From assembly GCF_047263945.1 (NCBI RefSeq), contig NZ_JBLAVB010000012.1, positions 56,820-120,819 on the forward strand: DNA of 64,000 nt, in the 5' to 3' direction. The notes below the pieces were generated by a model. The model was not told where the DNA came from, did no database searches, and was given only the letters and a program-made list of their open reading frames with translations. Each line of letters opens with the position of its first letter. Positions within the stretch are counted from its first letter, which is position 1. Both the position numbers and the translations under genes were made by a program. This stretch comes from Rhodospirillum sp047263945 (GTDB lineage Bacteria; Pseudomonadota; Alphaproteobacteria; Rhodospirillales; Rhodospirillaceae). Shown piece after piece: positions 42,566 to 50,903 of this stretch.

Positions 42566-44272
42566 ATGTCTGCAGAATTCGATTTTCGCCTGAACCACTA
42601 TGGCTTGTCTGATCAACACATCCAAGCAGTCCGGGCCTTCTGGCCGACCCTTGAAAGGGGTCTCGACGGGATCCTGGACAGCTTCTATTCCAAGATCATG
42701 GCGACTCCGGGAGCGGATCGGCTCTTTGCCGATCAAACAACAGTCCAGTCCGCCCGGGACAAGCAAAAGATCCACTGGACCCAGGTTTTCTCCTGTTCCT
42801 TCGACCAGTCCTACGAAGACCGCTGCATCCGCATCGGTCAGAGTCACGAACGGCTGGGGATTTCCCCCCTATGGTATTGTGGCGCCTACAACTGCGTGCT
42901 GTCCCGGCTGCTCGACATCGCTGCCAAATCCGCATTCCTGGGCCGGGACAATCCTGTTCTCCGTCATGGGATCCAATCCCTGGTGATGATGGACTTGGAA
43001 CTGGTTCTAAGCGCCTTCATCGGCTCTTCCGAATCGACGGAAGGGAGCCAGACGGCGATCCGCCTCTCCACGGAGATGATTGATGCGACGGTGGATATTT
43101 CCATCCACGTCAATGAAACGGCCGTCGCCAACGCGGAGATGTTGCGCTCGACCTTGAGTATGGACGAAAGCGCCCAGGGCATCTCGGCTGCGGTGGAAGA
43201 GTTGGTGGCCAGCATCCAGACCATCGGCCATACCTCCCAAGGGGTGGTCGGGCAGGCTCGCGATGCCAATACGGCGGCCCAGGTCGGGCTCTCAGCGGTC
43301 CAACGCGCATTGACAGGCAACGGCGCGGTGGTGGAGCGGGTCAACGGTGCCGTCTCGCGGATCGAGGAGTTGGCTCAGGCTTCCCAACGGATCGAGGAAA
43401 TCATTGGATCCATTGAGGACATCGCCAGCCAAACCAACCTGCTTGCCTTGAATGCCACCATTGAGGCCGCCCGGGCTGGAGAAGCAGGCAAGGGGTTCGC
43501 CGTGGTCGCCAACGAAGTCAAAGCGCTTGCCAACCAGACCGCCCGCTCGACAGAGGATATCCGCAATCGGATCAGCACCGTCCTGTCGGAAATAAACACC
43601 ATCACCCAAGAAATGGACATGGTGAAATCCGTGGTCGACGAGGGCCGTACCACCATGATGGAGGTCACCGAGCAGGTCGGTACGATTTCCGCTGGAATCG
43701 ATGACGTCACCACGGGGATGGACGAGATCGCCCGCATCCTCGAGGAACAGACGCTCGCCTCAAGCGAGGTGTCCGAGGGTGTCTCGGCCATTGCGCGGCT
43801 CGCCAGCCGGAGCGTCACGGAAATCAATGATGTGGTCACCTCCATGGATGCGGTGGAGAAAACCGTAGAAAAACAGCTGTATAAATTGGCGGAGACTGAC
43901 ATCCCGCACAAAGTTATCCGCTTTGCCAAGTCCGATCATGCGGTCTGGAAAAAGCGCCTTGCCGACATGTTGGCCGGGCGGGAGAGCCTCCGTCCTGAGG
44001 AGCTGTCCTCTCACGAGAACTGCCAGTTGGGACAATGGTATTTTGGTGAAGAGGCGGCCCGCTATCGGACCCTCCCATCCTTCTCAAGGCTCGCCGATCC
44101 CCACAAAAGGATCCACCAATCCGGCATCGATGCCGTGCGCCGTTACAACAGTGGAGACATGGACGGAGCAGTGGAGTCTGTGCGGGCCGTGGAAGAAGAA
44201 AGCACTCTGGTGCAGACCCTCCTCGACTCCCTTCTTGCCGAAGCCATGGCTCAGGAAAAAAGAGGGAAGTAA
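42566..44272 (+). CDS. Soluble globin-coupled chemoreceptor with C-terminal CZB domain
   Basis: A 568-residue methyl-accepting protein without membrane segments. Residues about 5-155 form a protoglobin domain; His94 in RIGQSHERLGISPLWY sits at the proximal-haem position. Residues about 200-430 are the signalling domain with hairpin tip IASQTNLLALNATIEAARAG and FAVVANEVKALANQ. The C-terminus (450-560) is a chemoreceptor zinc-binding domain: FAKSDHAVWKKRL, HENCQLGQWYF and DPHKRIHQSG supply the His/Cys/His/His set. This is a HemAT-like oxygen sensor with an extra zinc or redox sensor. Che genes are not nearby. Confidence 0.93.
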   Translation: MSAEFDFRLNHYGLSDQHIQAVRAFWPTLERGLDGILDSFYSKIMATPGADRLFADQTTVQSARDKQKIHWTQVFSCSFDQSYEDRCIRIGQSHERLGISPLWYCGAYNCVLSRLLDIAAKSAFLGRDNPVLRHGIQSLVMMDLELVLSAFIGSSESTEGSQTAIRLSTEMIDATVDISIHVNETAVANAEMLRSTLSMDESAQGISAAVEELVASIQTIGHTSQGVVGQARDANTAAQVGLSAVQRALTGNGAVVERVNGAVSRIEELAQASQRIEEIIGSIEDIASQTNLLALNATIEAARAGEAGKGFAVVANEVKALANQTARSTEDIRNRISTVLSEINTITQEMDMVKSVVDEGRTTMMEVTEQVGTISAGIDDVTTGMDEIARILEEQTLASSEVSEGVSAIARLASRSVTEINDVVTSMDAVEKTVEKQLYKLAETDIPHKVIRFAKSDHAVWKKRLADMLAGRESLRPEELSSHENCQLGQWYFGEEAARYRTLPSFSRLADPHKRIHQSGIDAVRRYNSGDMDGAVESVRAVEEESTLVQTLLDSLLAEAMAQEKRGK

Positions 44273-44285
44273 GCACACCTTCCTT

Positions 44286-44440
44286 CCCTCTTTGCCTTCC
44301 CTCTTTGCCTTCCCTCTTTGCCTTCCCTCTTTGCCTTCCCTCTTTGCCTTCCCTCTTTGCCTTCCCTCTTTGCCTTCCCTCTTTGCCTTCCCTCTTTGCC
44401 TTCCCTCTTTGCCCTCCCCCTTTGCCCTCCCCCTTTGATG
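44286..44440. repeat. 13-bp minisatellite, about 11.7 copies
   Basis: The unit CCCTCTTTGCCTT is repeated from 44286 in exact 13-base steps; the first nine copies are identical and the last two or three drift (CCCCCTTTGCCCT). It is a pure pyrimidine-rich tract on the plus strand apart from one G per unit. It lies between the stop codons of two convergent genes, so it is not translated. Copy number is likely to vary between strains. Confidence 0.97.
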
Positions 44441-44454
44441 GGGTCCGATAGCGG

Positions 44455-45342
44455 TTATCGCAGGCAGTCAACCAGCAGCTCACGAACGTCCGACAGAAAT
44501 GCGGATTCCCCTACGCGCGGGGCAGTGAGGAGAAAGTCGACTTCCGGCAAGGCGGGAAGATCGGGAATCCCCTTCGGTGGGATCGCCCCATCCGGAACGG
44601 CGGAGGCGTTGAGACAGGTCACGCCCAACCCTGCGGTCACCGCCATTTGCAAGCCGGCCACGCCAGATGCTGAATGGGCGATCCCGTAGGAGACACCGCT
44701 GGCGTCGAGAATTCTGACAACAAAGCGCTGCAGCGAACAGGTTTCGGGAAGAACAAGAAGCGGCATGCGGGAATCCCCCAATGGGGTCTCCGAGGGGGAG
44801 AACGAAGGATCGCAGATCCACATCAACGGCTCGCGCCTCAGCCTGATTTGGTTTGGGGGGCAGGGAACCGCCTGCCCGTCCCGGTCGAGGATTGCCATCG
44901 AAATCCCCAGGTCAAACGCCCCCCCCTCCATATCTTTTTCGATCTGCGCACTCTTGCGAATAGAGACATGTAAATGCAGCCGGGGAAACCGGTCCCGTAC
45001 CCGCCGCAGAATCCCCGGCAAAGCGCCCGGGCGGAAGTAATCCGTTATCGCCAGATGCAGGTCACCGACGAGATGGGAATCCCGCATATCCCGATAGGCA
45101 GCGTCGCTCAGGGCTAGCAACTCGCGGGCATGGCCGAGCAGGCGGTTCCCTGCCGGAGTTGGCGTTGCGCCACTCTTTCTCCGGACAAGAAGCGGCAAGC
45201 CGCAGACCTCTTCCAGCTTGCGGATTTGTTCGCTCACAGCCGATTGCGACCGGCAGAGGTGCGGCGCGGCCGCCGAAAGGCTGCCTGCGTCCGCGACCGC
45301 TACGAGCGTATTCAGAAGATCCAGGTCGAAATGCCGGGCCAT
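44455..45342 (-). CDS. LysR-family transcriptional regulator
   Basis: A 295-residue LTTR. The winged HTH is FDLDLLNTLVAVADAGSLSA with recognition helix region LCRSQSAVSEQIRKLE; the effector domain follows (residues 90-290). Starting at ATG 45342 gives the standard family N-terminus and GAAGGAAGG precedes it. It is divergent from the tautomerase gene at 45465, its most likely target. Confidence 0.92.
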   Translation of the reverse strand: MARHFDLDLLNTLVAVADAGSLSAAAPHLCRSQSAVSEQIRKLEEVCGLPLLVRRKSGATPTPAGNRLLGHARELLALSDAAYRDMRDSHLVGDLHLAITDYFRPGALPGILRRVRDRFPRLHLHVSIRKSAQIEKDMEGGAFDLGISMAILDRDGQAVPCPPNQIRLRREPLMWICDPSFSPSETPLGDSRMPLLVLPETCSLQRFVVRILDASGVSYGIAHSASGVAGLQMAVTAGLGVTCLNASAVPDGAIPPKGIPDLPALPEVDFLLTAPRVGESAFLSDVRELLVDCLR

Positions 45343-45464
45343 AGGCGCGCCTTCCTTCTCATCCACCCGTTTTTCCGATGGATGATATCAGATGTTCCCG
45401 CTTTTCCAATGGAGTTTGCAGGGACATGATCGGCGCATCGGAACAAGAGCCCAGGAGCCCAAAC

Positions 45465-45881
45465 ATGCCCGGAATCATGCTGACCGTCTCGGGAGAGCCT
45501 GACCAAACCCTAACGAACCGTCTCGCCGAAGAGATTTCCGCCCTTACCTGCCGGGTTCTGAAGAAAGAACGGTCCCGGACCGCGGTTTTTATTCGGTACT
45601 TCCCCCGCACCCAATGGTTCATCGCCGGACAATCCCTGGCCGACATGGGACGGAACGCGTTCCGCCTGGAGGTCACGATTACGGACGAAACGAACACCAA
45701 GACGGAGAAGGCCGACTATCACCGGGCCGCCTTCGCCTTGCTCGCGGAGATCATTGGTGACCTCCATCCCCATTCGAATGTCCACATCATCGATTGTCGG
45801 GCATCGGCCTACGGGTACGGAGGTCTGACCCAGGAAGAACACCGTTTCCGCAGCATGGCTTCTGCGCCCTGCTTTGAGTGA
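45465..45881 (+). CDS. Tautomerase (4-OT/MIF superfamily) protein
   Basis: A 138-residue protein beginning MPGIMLTVSG, which leaves the catalytic N-terminal proline after Met removal. Two beta-alpha-beta units are visible (TLTNRLAEEISALTCRVL and KADYHRAAFALLAEIIGDL), the fused-dimer length of the superfamily. AGGAG precedes the ATG. The natural substrate is unknown. Its stop codon TGA is part of the GAGTGAAAC of a type D repeat. Confidence 0.85.
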   Translation: MPGIMLTVSGEPDQTLTNRLAEEISALTCRVLKKERSRTAVFIRYFPRTQWFIAGQSLADMGRNAFRLEVTITDETNTKTEKADYHRAAFALLAEIIGDLHPHSNVHIIDCRASAYGYGGLTQEEHRFRSMASAPCFE

Positions 45882-46100
45882 AACGGACCCAGTTTCCAGA
45901 GGCCACGATAGGGGGTATTTTCCCCTCACGGGGCTTTGCGCCGTCCCCCACTGGGGCCGAAGGGCCCCAGACCCCAGGCCATAAAAAAATGGGGGTTTAG
46001 GGGCATTTGCCCCCAAATGGGCTTGGCCAATCGCCCACAAAAGACGAGACACTGTCGTGTGCGGTGCCCAGTTTCACTCTCATTTTATAAATTTTCGAGC
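45876..46100. repeat. Composite intergenic element: D halves, repeat E copy 2 and GACGAGACA palindrome
   Basis: From left to right: TGAGTGAAACGGACCCAGTTT (45875 on), repeat E copy 2 (45929-45978: GGGGCTTTGCGCCG, TCCCCCACTGGGG, CCCCAGACCCCAGG), a GGGGGTTTAGGGGCATTTGCCCCC stretch broken by pairing, GACGAGACACTGTCGTGT (46043-46060), and CAGTTTCACTCTCATTTTAT (46069 on). The D halves face each other about 190 bases apart, so the E core may be an insert within a D palindrome. Confidence 0.8.
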
Positions 46101-46182
46101 ATCGAGCGGAAAAGTGGAAATCGGTTTTCCGGTCCACGCGATGTTCTAACCATTTGATCTAGTGCCTCCGCAGGGTCGGCGA

Positions 46183-46785
46183 TTACATATCGGGCATGAC
46201 GGTGGTCGCCCCGGCCATCAACAGGCTGTGGATGATCGCCGCTGAAGCCTGGGTGAGGATTAAATCGAGGATCACCACCGCCACGGCCGACGACAGGGTC
46301 AAACCCAAGCCATGGCGGGCCAAAAAGCCCAAATAAATTGCCATACCCAGGAACAGGGCCAAATCCAAAAAGGCCACCGGACCGCCGGGTCCGCCAGCGC
46401 CAAGCAGCGAGGCCACGGCCACCGGCAAATAGGCCAACATGAAGGGAACCTGAAGCCAGTTGTAGGCCGCAAGCCAGCGGAAATAGACTTGGCGCCGCCC
46501 CAAGAGGTGAGAAACCCCCTCCATCACCACCGGGAACAGTGTCCAACCGATGATATAGTGGGCCAACTTCAGAAAAGCGAAAGCCAACAGGGATCCACTG
46601 GCTTCATCACCGCTCAACCGATCCATGGTGGCGTAAAGAACGAAGACAGGCGCCAGAAACAAGGCCGCCCCAAAGCTGCGCAGGGCCTCCCTGGGCGTAT
46701 TCTCGAATTCCTTGAAGCCCAGGGGATTCAAACGCAGCAACCACCCCAGGCCGCGCAGCACGCGGGCGGCCTGTTCGATTGTCAT
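46183..46785 (-). CDS. Conserved hypothetical integral membrane protein
   Basis: I cannot assign a function to this 200-residue protein with about five membrane segments (for example AALFLAPVFVLYATMD, FMLAYLPVAVASLLGAG, LALFLGMAIYLGFLARHGLG). It resembles Yip1-like small membrane proteins only in general layout. Its ATG overlaps the dapE stop by four bases, so it is cotranscribed with the lysine pathway genes. Confidence 0.8.
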   Translation of the reverse strand: MTIEQAARVLRGLGWLLRLNPLGFKEFENTPREALRSFGAALFLAPVFVLYATMDRLSGDEASGSLLAFAFLKLAHYIIGWTLFPVVMEGVSHLLGRRQVYFRWLAAYNWLQVPFMLAYLPVAVASLLGAGGPGGPVAFLDLALFLGMAIYLGFLARHGLGLTLSSAVAVVILDLILTQASAAIIHSLLMAGATTVMPDM

Positions 46786-47975
46786 GACTGCGCCTCTCCG
46801 AAATAGGTCGCCAGAATACGGTGGTAGATGCCCGTCAGGGCTTCCAGGTCCGTCACCGGGACCCGTTCATCCACCTTATGCATGGTCTGACCCACCAAAC
46901 CGAACTCGGCCACGGGACAATGGTCCTTGATGAACCGGGCATCCGAAGTTCCACCCGAGGTGGACAGCTCCGGCCTGCGTCCGGTCACGGCCTCACAGGC
47001 ATTGGAAATCAGGTCCGATAATTGGCCTGGCGCTGTCAGGAAGGCCTCACCGCTGATCGCCGTCGTCAGCTCAAACCGGTCTGCATCACCGTCACAGGCC
47101 TTCAGGCAGGTGTCGCGCAGCATTTTAGCCAAGCCCTCCCCGGTATGAAGATCGTTGAAGCGAATATTCAGCTTCACCGTCGCCTGCCCCGGAATCAGAT
47201 TGGCCGCCTTGTTGCCCACATCGATGCTGGTCAGTTGCAGGCTGGAGGGCTGGAAGTGATCTGTCCCCGCGTCAAGAGGGCTTTCCAGCAACAGGCCGGT
47301 CAGCCGCGACACCCGGTGAAGGGGGTTATCAGCCAAATGGGGGTAGGCCACATGGCCCTGACGCCCCTTCAACAGGATCGTCGCGTTGATGCTTCCCCGC
47401 CGCCCAATCTTGATCATATCGCCCAGACCCTCTGGGTTGGTGGGCTCACCCACCAGACAGAGGTCCATGCGCTCTCCCGCCCCGTCCATCCAGTCGAGCA
47501 CCTTGCGGGTGCCATTGACGGCCGGCCCTTCCTCGTCTCCGGTGATCAGGAAGGCGATGGAGCCCTGCGGTGCGCCGCGCTCGGTCAGCAATCGTGCTAC
47601 GGCGGCGACAAAGCAGGCAATGCCGCCCTTCATATCCGCAGCACCCCGCCCGACCAAGTCGCCGTCGACCAGATCGCCGGAAAAGGGTTTGGCCTTGCTC
47701 CAGCCCTCACCGGGCGGGACCACGTCCGTATGCCCGGCATAGCCGAAACAGGGACCCTCTGTCCCCAAACGGGCGTAGAGGTTGTCGACCGGATCCGTCC
47801 CCTCTTCTGTGAAGGTCAGACGGTGGCAGACGAATCCCAGGGCTTCCAACGCTCCAGCGAGCAGGTCCAGCGCTCCCGCATCCACGGGCGTCACACTTTC
47901 CCGCCCGATGAGGGCGCGGGCCAGGGGCAGTGGATTGGCAAGATCCGCTGCGTTGATTACGGAAGGAGAGGACAA
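46782..47975 (-). CDS. dapE: Succinyl-diaminopimelate desuccinylase
   Basis: Zn-dependent M20 peptidase-family enzyme of the succinylase branch of lysine/diaminopimelate synthesis, 397 residues. Metal ligands are in FGYAGHTDVVPPG, GRGAADMKGGIACF and TGDEEGPAVNGT; the lid domain and the final His near GLVGQTMHKVDERV are present. The start is TTG at 47975; no in-frame ATG exists near the normal N-terminus. It follows dapD by 15 bases. Confidence 0.96.
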   Translation of the reverse strand: MSSPSVINAADLANPLPLARALIGRESVTPVDAGALDLLAGALEALGFVCHRLTFTEEGTDPVDNLYARLGTEGPCFGYAGHTDVVPPGEGWSKAKPFSGDLVDGDLVGRGAADMKGGIACFVAAVARLLTERGAPQGSIAFLITGDEEGPAVNGTRKVLDWMDGAGERMDLCLVGEPTNPEGLGDMIKIGRRGSINATILLKGRQGHVAYPHLADNPLHRVSRLTGLLLESPLDAGTDHFQPSSLQLTSIDVGNKAANLIPGQATVKLNIRFNDLHTGEGLAKMLRDTCLKACDGDADRFELTTAISGEAFLTAPGQLSDLISNACEAVTGRRPELSTSGGTSDARFIKDHCPVAEFGLVGQTMHKVDERVPVTDLEALTGIYHRILATYFGEAQS

Positions 47976-47990
47976 GGTTTGGACGTCCCC

Positions 47991-48833
47991 TTAATCGCGC
48001 AACAGATCGTTGATGGAGACCTTGGCACGGGTCTTTTCGTCCACCCGTTTCACGATGACCGCACAATACAGGCCCGGACCCGGGGTGCCGTCGGGCAGAG
48101 GTTTGCCAGGCAGAGTGCCCGGGACCACCACCGAATAGGCCGGAATGCGGCCCATGAAGACCTCGCCCGTCGTCCGGTCGATGATCTTGGTGGATGCGCC
48201 AATGTAGACGCCCATGGACAGAACGGCGCCGGTCTCGACAATAACACCCTCGACCACTTCGGAGCGGGCACCGATGAAACAATTATCCTCGATGATTACC
48301 GGACCGGCCTGTAGGGGCTCCAACACGCCGCCGATGCCCACGCCGCCAGACAGATGCACATTCTTGCCAATTTGGGCACAGGATCCGACGGTGACCCAGG
48401 TATCGACCATCGTACCGCTATCCACATAGGCGCCCAGGTTCACAAAGCTGGGCATCAGCACCACGCCCGGAGCGACATAGGCGGATTTGCGCACGATACA
48501 GTTCGGAACAGCGCGAAATCCCGCAGCGCGAAACTCGGTCTCTGTCCAGCCGGAGAACTTGCTGGGCACCTTATCCCACCAAGTGGCGTTGCCGGGCCCC
48601 CCATCAATTGCCGTCATATCGTTCAGCCTGAAGGACAGCAGGACGGCCTTTTTCAGCCATTGGTTCACCACCCAGGCACCGTCTTTTTTCTCGGCGACTC
48701 GATAGGTTCCGGAATCCAGCCCAGCCAGGGCGGCGTCCACGGCCTCGCGCACGTCTCCCCGGGTGGCGGCGCTCACGCCTTCACGGTTATCCCAGGCGGC
48801 TTCGATGGACTTTTCAAGGCTTTCGGTCGTCAT
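47991..48833 (-). CDS. dapD: 2,3,4,5-tetrahydropyridine-2,6-dicarboxylate N-succinyltransferase
   Basis: Succinyltransferase of diaminopimelate synthesis, 280 residues. The left-handed beta-helix core shows RKSAYVAPGVVLMPSFVNLG, YVDSGTMVDTWVTVGSCAQI and GGVGIGGVLEPLQAGPVIIE. ATG at 48833 begins MTTESLEKSIEAAWDNRE, the standard N-terminus; the frame is open far upstream but without coding character. First gene of dapD-dapE-membrane protein. Confidence 0.96.
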   Translation of the reverse strand: MTTESLEKSIEAAWDNREGVSAATRGDVREAVDAALAGLDSGTYRVAEKKDGAWVVNQWLKKAVLLSFRLNDMTAIDGGPGNATWWDKVPSKFSGWTETEFRAAGFRAVPNCIVRKSAYVAPGVVLMPSFVNLGAYVDSGTMVDTWVTVGSCAQIGKNVHLSGGVGIGGVLEPLQAGPVIIEDNCFIGARSEVVEGVIVETGAVLSMGVYIGASTKIIDRTTGEVFMGRIPAYSVVVPGTLPGKPLPDGTPGPGLYCAVIVKRVDEKTRAKVSINDLLRD

Positions 48834-49196
48834 GGCGCGAACGCGGTCCCTATGGTTCGGCCCTACCCAGGTACGACTGAGTGAGGGGAGAGTGAGGAAA
48901 ACCCTGTCCCCATTGTGGTCAAAGGCCAAGCATCGGGGCGGTGGGTTCACTTTACCGCCCAACCATAGCCCGGAAGTGGGGCAAGTCAACCTAGACCGGC
49001 GGCTCGAAAATGGTGCCTCGCCCCCACCCTTCCGCCCCTCCTCAGCCCCGTGCGCGTTGACGCCAGATGGGCCACCCCTTAGGTTACAGTAGTTGGATCG
49101 GTCATTTCGTGCCCGTCTCAACATATGGACACGATGCTTCCTCCCTCTGTGCCGGATATTTTCTTCCGGCCGATGCCTTGATCCGGTGAACCGCCT
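48834..49196. other. Divergent promoter region between dapD and the diguanylate cyclase gene
   Basis: A 363-base gap without a gene. A plus-strand candidate promoter TTGACG-17-TAGGTT lies at 49057-49085. No dap-type riboswitch structure (such as a lysine element) could be recognised by eye. Confidence 0.5.
49057..49085 (+). promoter_or_regulatory. Candidate promoter for the diguanylate cyclase gene
   Basis: TTGACG (49057-49062) and TAGGTT (49080-49085) are separated by 17 bases, about 110 bases before the start codon at 49197. Confidence 0.35.
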
Positions 49197-50903
49197 ATGC
49201 CTAAATCCATGGACTTTGACGCCAATCGCGACGGGACCAACGGCATCGGCCTCGCGATCATTCTCACTCATCCCGGCCCGGCGGCCATTCTGAACGCCGA
49301 CGGTCGGGTTTTGACCTGCAATCGTCGGGGCGAAATTCTGAGAGATCTGTTTTCCCCGGATTCTTCCACGGGACTCTCCGGTATTGCCCGCACGACGCTG
49401 GAAAACGGCGCACCGGTGACCAAGGCGGTTGAGATTCGTCAGGAAAACCAAGTGGGTTCCCTGGACCTGACCCTTCTTCCCGTGAACGACGGTCGGCGAG
49501 TCGCGGTGATTGGCAGGGATACCTCGCTGGAGCTGAACCTGCGAACGGCCCTGGCCGATAGCCGCCAGCGTTATAAGGACTTTGTGGACCTGTCCAGCGA
49601 CTTCACCTGGGAGACCGGGACGGAGGGGCGGTTCGTCTTCGTTTCCCCCACAGGCGCGCTTGGTTACGAAGCCCGGGAACTGGTGGGCGCCGAACCCTGG
49701 AGCATGATGGACGCCAAGGAGGTCCAGTCCGGCGCCAAAGTTTTTCAGACGACCGTGCGCGTAAAGGACGCGGAAATCTGGGCCCGCCGCAAGGACGGCT
49801 CGCTGGCCTGTCTGGTCACCTCGGCCATGCCCATCATGGGGCAGGAGGGACAATGGAATGGCGCAAGGGGGGTCTGCCATGATGTCACAGAGCAACGGGA
49901 GCGGGACAAGGCCCTGAACCGGGCGCGCAACCGGGAGCGGATCCTGACCCATGTGGTCCGGACCTTCCGCGACGAAATGGATCCGTCAAACATGCTCAAC
50001 GTGGCGGCCGAGGCCCTGACCCGGGGTTTGGGGACAGAAGCCTGCCATATCTACCGAGCCAATCTTGCAGAAGAGAGCGGCCAAGCCGAGTTCGTCCGCC
50101 GGGGCAGCTTCGGCCTTGGGGGCGGCGAGGAGGAAGCCCTGGAAGTCCTGGACGGCCTGGACTCCAGCGGTCTCCCCCAGGAAACGGAGGCTGGCAAATG
50201 GCGTGTCCTTGCGGCGGCCGCCCGGTATCGCCGCCAGATCAATGGCGCGGTCCTGCTTTGGCGGTCGACGGATCGGGGGGACTGGACCGACGACGATCGA
50301 CTGTTGATCATGGACATCGCCAACCAGATCGGCATCGCCAACGAGCAGATCGGACAGCACGAGCGAATCATCACCATGTCACGCACGGACAGCCTGACCG
50401 GACTGCTCAACCGCCGGGCCTTCTTCGATGACATGGAGCGCCGACACAAGCGGCTGGAGCGGAGCCCCCAACCCTCGGCCCTGCTTTATGTGGACTTGGA
50501 CAACTTCAAACGGGTGAACGACAGCCATGGCCACCTGCGCGGAGACGAGGCTCTGCTTGTGATAAAGGATATCCTGGTCAACCACACGCGCCCCACAGAC
50601 ATGGTGGCCCGCCTGGGCGGCGACGAATTCGCCGTCTGGCTGGAAGGGGCCAATGAGGCTGTCGCAGCCACAAAGGCCCAGGATTTCTTGGATTCTGGCA
50701 ATCGCTTACGATGCTTTGATGGGGATCCCGACCACCCCCTGTCCATGTCCATTGGCTTGGCAGTCTACGATCCAGCCACACCGGAGAGCCTGGAGGCCTT
50801 AACAGCCCGCGCGGACGCCGCCATGTATGAAGCCAAGCATGGGGGCAAAAGTCACTTTCGTGTCGCCCCCGCCGCCGCGAGGCAGGGAGGCCCCTCCCCA
50901 TGA
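49197..50903 (+). CDS. PAS-GAF diguanylate cyclase (GGDEF)
   Basis: A 568-residue cytoplasmic c-di-GMP synthase. An N-terminal PAS-like part (residues 10-115) and a second PAS (about 120-240, with FVDLSSDFTWETGTEGRFVF) precede a GAF domain (about 255-395) and a GGDEF domain (about 400-560). The active site is intact (ARLGGDEFAVW), and RPTD five residues before GGDEF is a canonical inhibitory RxxD site, so product inhibition is expected. No EAL domain follows. Its stop overlaps the DUF2336 gene (ATGA). Confidence 0.93.
   Translation: MPKSMDFDANRDGTNGIGLAIILTHPGPAAILNADGRVLTCNRRGEILRDLFSPDSSTGLSGIARTTLENGAPVTKAVEIRQENQVGSLDLTLLPVNDGRRVAVIGRDTSLELNLRTALADSRQRYKDFVDLSSDFTWETGTEGRFVFVSPTGALGYEARELVGAEPWSMMDAKEVQSGAKVFQTTVRVKDAEIWARRKDGSLACLVTSAMPIMGQEGQWNGARGVCHDVTEQRERDKALNRARNRERILTHVVRTFRDEMDPSNMLNVAAEALTRGLGTEACHIYRANLAEESGQAEFVRRGSFGLGGGEEEALEVLDGLDSSGLPQETEAGKWRVLAAAARYRRQINGAVLLWRSTDRGDWTDDDRLLIMDIANQIGIANEQIGQHERIITMSRTDSLTGLLNRRAFFDDMERRHKRLERSPQPSALLYVDLDNFKRVNDSHGHLRGDEALLVIKDILVNHTRPTDMVARLGGDEFAVWLEGANEAVAATKAQDFLDSGNRLRCFDGDPDHPLSMSIGLAVYDPATPESLEALTARADAAMYEAKHGGKSHFRVAPAAARQGGPSP

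Noticed and set aside
44286..44440. CRISPR-like array
   Set aside because: The units are contiguous 13-mers without spacers and no cas gene is near.
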